From: Myrmaecium sp. VS I D KN 1
Taxonomy: Eukaryota; Ascomycota; Dothideomycetes; Valsariales; Valsariaceae
Reading direction: 5' to 3'
NCBI GenBank assembly: GCA_019775845.1
Contig: JADQAV010000057.1
Span: 1 to 56,191 of the forward strand
Length of the DNA: 56,191 nucleotides
Every line of letters begins with the position of its first letter. Position 1 is the stretch's first letter. Positions 53,346 through 56,191 of the stretch are shown here, one piece after another. The position numbers and the translations under genes are program-made. The notes below the pieces were generated by a model, which had not been told where the DNA came from, ran no database searches, and saw nothing but the letters and a program-made list of their open reading frames with translations.

Positions 53346-55295
53346 ATGCCCGTACAACGTACACTGTTCGGGAAGCCGGTTCGCCTGGTGATGCTTCCTC
53401 GCCGCTTCCAGATTCTCTTCGGCATCATTGGGCTCTTCATCCTCAGCTTCGTTCTCGTCAGCCATCCCGCCACGCACGATCGAGTTGAGAAGGTCTACGA
53501 GAAAGCGAAGGATCACCTGCCCGAGGTCCCCGACCGGGTCACTCACATATGGCAGCCAGCGCACAAGCCGCCGGTGCAGGCTAACAGCACGTCCGGTAGC
53601 TCGAGGTGGTACAACAGCTGGAAGTGGAAGAACCCGTTTTCCTCTTCGATCACGCTTGACGAGAACCGCGCCGTCCTTCCTCCTTTACGCGAGCGTCCGC
53701 CGATTTACACATACTACGAACCGAGCAACAAGAAGGATAGAGATGCCACGGCTGCAGAGGAGCAGCTCGTCCTCATCTGGCGCCGGGCGTGGTGGGCCCA
53801 AGGGTTCAAGCCGGTCGTACTGGGCCGGGCTGAAGCCATGAACAACCCACAGTACCAGACGCTGCAAATGGCGACCGCGATGGAAGAGCCGCTGAGAAAG
53901 GAGCTGTTCAGATGGCTAGCTTGGGGAAACATGGGTACTGGTATTCTGGCGGACTACCTGGCCCTGCCGATGGACATCTATGAAGATAATCTTCTCTCCT
54001 TCCTTCGCCGCGGTGATTACCCCCAGTTATCCGGCCTCCGCACGTTGGATAACGCCATTTTCTACGGCTCTACCAAAGCTATTGACGACGCGATCAAGGA
54101 AGTCATAACGGCTAGTAGCAAGGCTCAGTCGGATCAGAACAAACCCAACAGTATCTGGGATGCACTCAGTTCACATACCCTCTCGGATGACGATGCAACT
54201 ACTGGAGACGGTGAAACCCGCGCCCATAGCATCGGTCACTACACGATCAAAACCATCGCCGCCAACTACCCTCTCATCCACACGAAGATTTCCGAAAAGA
54301 AGAACGCCGAAGCTCTCCGCCTCCTTGCCCTTCTCATAAACGGTCACCTTCATTCTACATTTCTCTCGCAACACCCTTCTGGCATCACACTACTCCGTCC
54401 GCAACCCTCTCTCACTACCGCTCTCCTCACCCCGGCAATCGAACTTGCCCGTAACCTTACCCAATGTCCGCTTACTCCTCTGCCAAAAAGCTGCCCGCCC
54501 AACCGGCCTCAGTGCACTCCCTGCGACAGCAGCAACCCGTTGCCCATCAAGTTCTCGCCCGCCTACCTAAACAACACTCTTACGTACACGCTCTCCGTTG
54601 TCCCACACCCATACACGCTCACATCTCTCCTCCACCGCACCACCGCAATCACCGCCAAGTTCCTCCGCACCAACGAGTTCCCCCGCGACCCGTGGATCAC
54701 CGCCATCACCGCCAAGCTCGTGGCCGAGAAGTCTTCCAGCGCCAAACGGCTCGTGGTCCTCAAGCAGATCATCGCGGGTTATCTCGGGGACAAGAAGAGC
54801 AGCCAAGCCGCCGAGGCCCAACACAGTCTCTGGCTCACGGCCGAGAAAGAAAGCCACGAGGACCTCGACTGGATCTTTGGGTTCGAGATCCCGCGGAACG
54901 AGCATAAAGCCTCCGGCACAGAGGGCGAGGACGACGCGGAGGATACCCTGGCGGATCCCGAGTTGCCTACGCGACCGCTCCGCCCGGCGGCGCCGAAAGC
55001 GCTGGGTCCGAATGGGAAGGAGGAGAGTAAGGATGAGGTGGAGCGGGAGCGGGAGTTGATCCAGAAGGCGAGGCAGGTGGTGTACTCGGAGTCGAAGGAG
55101 CTGGTGCGGGTGCGGCAGGTGGTGGAGGGGTGGGATATGGGGGATACGGAGGCCTGGTTGTTCTCCCGTGCCTGGAGCGCGAGGAGAAGGGTGGAGCGCA
55201 GGAAGTGGGAGGAGGAGGAGGGCGCGTTTGCGGGGAGTGAGGAGAAGGTTAAGCCGAAGAAGGGGAGTAGTGGGGGGAGGTGGTGGGGGTTCTGA
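53346..55295 (+). CDS. Type II membrane protein of unknown function
   Basis: Single exon, 649 residues. A short basic cytosolic N-terminus (MPVQRTLFGKPVRLVMLPRR) is followed by one hydrophobic segment FQILFGIIGLFILSFVLVS (about 21-39) and a large lumenal or extracellular domain. This topology is typical of Golgi/ER proteins such as glycosyltransferases, but no glycosyltransferase motif (DxD block) was recognised. The core holds YTYYEPSNKKDRDA, LIWRRAWWAQGFKPVVLG and NMGTGILADYLALPM, which look conserved and suggest a sugar-processing or capsule-associated fold. Four Cys cluster in CPLTPLPKSCPPNRPQCTPC. The C-terminus (after about 540) is charged and low-complexity, rich in Glu/Lys/Arg, ending RWWGF. 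Coding potential is high; function unknown. Confidence 0.85.
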   Translation: MPVQRTLFGKPVRLVMLPRRFQILFGIIGLFILSFVLVSHPATHDRVEKVYEKAKDHLPEVPDRVTHIWQPAHKPPVQANSTSGSSRWYNSWKWKNPFSSSITLDENRAVLPPLRERPPIYTYYEPSNKKDRDATAAEEQLVLIWRRAWWAQGFKPVVLGRAEAMNNPQYQTLQMATAMEEPLRKELFRWLAWGNMGTGILADYLALPMDIYEDNLLSFLRRGDYPQLSGLRTLDNAIFYGSTKAIDDAIKEVITASSKAQSDQNKPNSIWDALSSHTLSDDDATTGDGETRAHSIGHYTIKTIAANYPLIHTKISEKKNAEALRLLALLINGHLHSTFLSQHPSGITLLRPQPSLTTALLTPAIELARNLTQCPLTPLPKSCPPNRPQCTPCDSSNPLPIKFSPAYLNNTLTYTLSVVPHPYTLTSLLHRTTAITAKFLRTNEFPRDPWITAITAKLVAEKSSSAKRLVVLKQIIAGYLGDKKSSQAAEAQHSLWLTAEKESHEDLDWIFGFEIPRNEHKASGTEGEDDAEDTLADPELPTRPLRPAAPKALGPNGKEESKDEVERERELIQKARQVVYSESKELVRVRQVVEGWDMGDTEAWLFSRAWSARRRVERRKWEEEEGAFAGSEEKVKPKKGSSGGRWWGF

Positions 55296-56161
55296 GGGAT
55301 TACCGTATCTAGAGTTTTTATTTCTTTGGTCTGGATGGGGGATATACTGTTGCTGTATCGTGTGGTACTTCTTGGGTTGTCTTTTTTTTTATATCGAAGT
55401 CATTCATATCATTGAGGCTTGGGTTCCTCTCATATTCGTGCTTCTTTTGACATCCTCCGTCATTCATTTCTCTGCTACATTGTCTATATCCCTCATACGT
55501 GGTCCAGACCTCCTCCTGACGTCCCGCCATTCTGGCTGGCCCCCGCGGTGTTTGAACGAAGGATGTGCGGGTGGAAGATGAGCCTCAGTATCAAGGGGGT
55601 TATATGCATACCGTGGAGTGGTGGAAGGGGGTTGTGAGGAAGAGAGGAGAAAAGGGGGAGAAGGGAATAATGATGGCAAAAAAAATAAAGAAAGAAAGAT
55701 GGAAAAAAAAAAAAAAAAAAAAAAAAAAACAATATGACGTTTTCTGAAGACTCATGTGAACGGCCACTTCCTCGCAGAGGCAAACACTTGCTAATGGACA
55801 TAAGAACGCCTTACCATCGTCAGGCTGATGGTTCGAGGAGAGGTACTTGTGATGGATGACTTCCTGTCGTAGAGCTGAACGGTTATACTGTTTATCTTCC
55901 CTCCGTTCCTCACGCCCATTCGCACGCCCGCTTTTCGTCTGAGGGGGAGCTGTCTCAACCACTGCTATCCGGTCACTGCCGCCTGCACCTCCTCTCAATG
56001 TTTCAGCCAGGGCTTCTGATTGTGAAGCGCGGAGACATCACACAGCCTTGCGGCTCGAAACCACCTTTGTTTCGAGAAAGCAATACTGAATATCAATTGT
56101 GCGCGAAGTTGAGCTTTCACCGCAGCAGTCGTCTGATTTGCTTCGAGATCATTCCTCCCAT
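55296..56161. other. Region between the membrane protein gene and tRNA-Gly; A27 homopolymer
   Basis: 3' flank with an A run at 55703-55729 inside a purine-rich stretch (55618-55729), then mixed sequence up to the tRNA. No gene seen. Confidence 0.5.
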
Positions 56162-56191
56162 GGGCTTGTGGTTTAGTGGTATAATGCTTCC
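56162..56191 (+). tRNA. tRNA-Gly (partial, cut by window end)
   Basis: GGGCTTG (acceptor strand), TG, then GTTTAGTGGTATAAT matches the D-arm and A box (TGGTTTAGTGG) of fungal glycine tRNAs, followed by GCTTCC as the start of the anticodon stem. The anticodon lies outside the window, so the isotype rests on the D-arm similarity to tRNA-Gly. Confidence 0.75.

Overview
The window reads as nuclear DNA of a filamentous ascomycete, most likely Eurotiomycetes (Aspergillus-like). The genes carry many short GT-AG introns (about 48-90 nt), the coding DNA is GC-rich, and the families are typical of such moulds: a TMEM16/Ist2 scramblase, a secreted GH3 glucosidase, Zn2Cys6 and bZIP regulators, an MFS permease, and an Alt a 1-like secreted protein. 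I reconstructed 18 gene models by joining exons in frame. One further small gene is uncertain, and a partial tRNA-Gly is cut by the right edge.

Layout. 0.4-2.9 kb: five-exon TMEM16/Ist2 protein (+). 3.6-6.0 kb: secreted GH3 beta-glucosidase (+), convergent with a Zn2Cys6 transcription factor (6.5-9.2 kb, -). 10.0-16.3 kb: three genes suited to amino-acid and nitrogen scavenging, namely a peroxisomal D-amino-acid oxidase (-), a divergent DAL5/TNA1-type MFS permease (+) and an ornithine-cyclodeaminase/mu-crystallin family enzyme (+). 16.3-19.2 kb is gene-poor and holds a 281-bp MITE flanked by TA. 19.2-21.4 kb: a secreted cysteine-rich repeat protein (+). 22.7-24.3 kb: a membrane acyltransferase-3 protein (-). 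24.3-28.7 kb: no gene found. 28.7-32.5 kb: two tandem Rossmann proteins that look like catalytically dead SDRs (+). 33.2-34.5 kb: secreted MRJP/yellow-family protein (+). 36.1-38.8 kb: GH13 alpha-glucosidase with an unusual N-terminal extension (+). 38.8-42.9 kb: no gene found. 42.9-44.4 kb: bZIP factor (+), followed by an assembly gap. 45.8-46.7 kb: small secreted AA1-like protein (+). 47.2-48.4 kb: classical SDR (+). 48.7-49.5 kb: uncertain small gene. 50.1-50.7 kb: acidic Ala/Pro-rich protein (-). 51.4-52.5 kb: metallophosphoesterase (-). 53.3-55.3 kb: type II membrane protein (+). 56.16 kb: tRNA-Gly start.

Most striking locus: the gene at 19172-21385. It has 11 exons and 10 introns, all phase 0 and all cut at the same point of a 43-45-residue cysteine repeat, so each repeat is its own symmetric exon. 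Two neighbouring introns are visibly homologous, showing that the gene grew by duplicating intron+exon units. The 504-residue product contains 90 cysteines. I know of no described fungal system that matches it exactly; the function is unknown.

A second window-wide pattern is a reversal of GC skew inside coding sequences. Most genes are C-rich on the coding strand in their 5' or middle part and turn G-rich towards the stop codon, most dramatically in the mu-crystallin-like gene.

Both gaps have the form poly-G, N, poly-C, which looks like a sequencing and assembly artefact rather than biology. No secondary-metabolite backbone gene, CRISPR array or retroelement was recognised.
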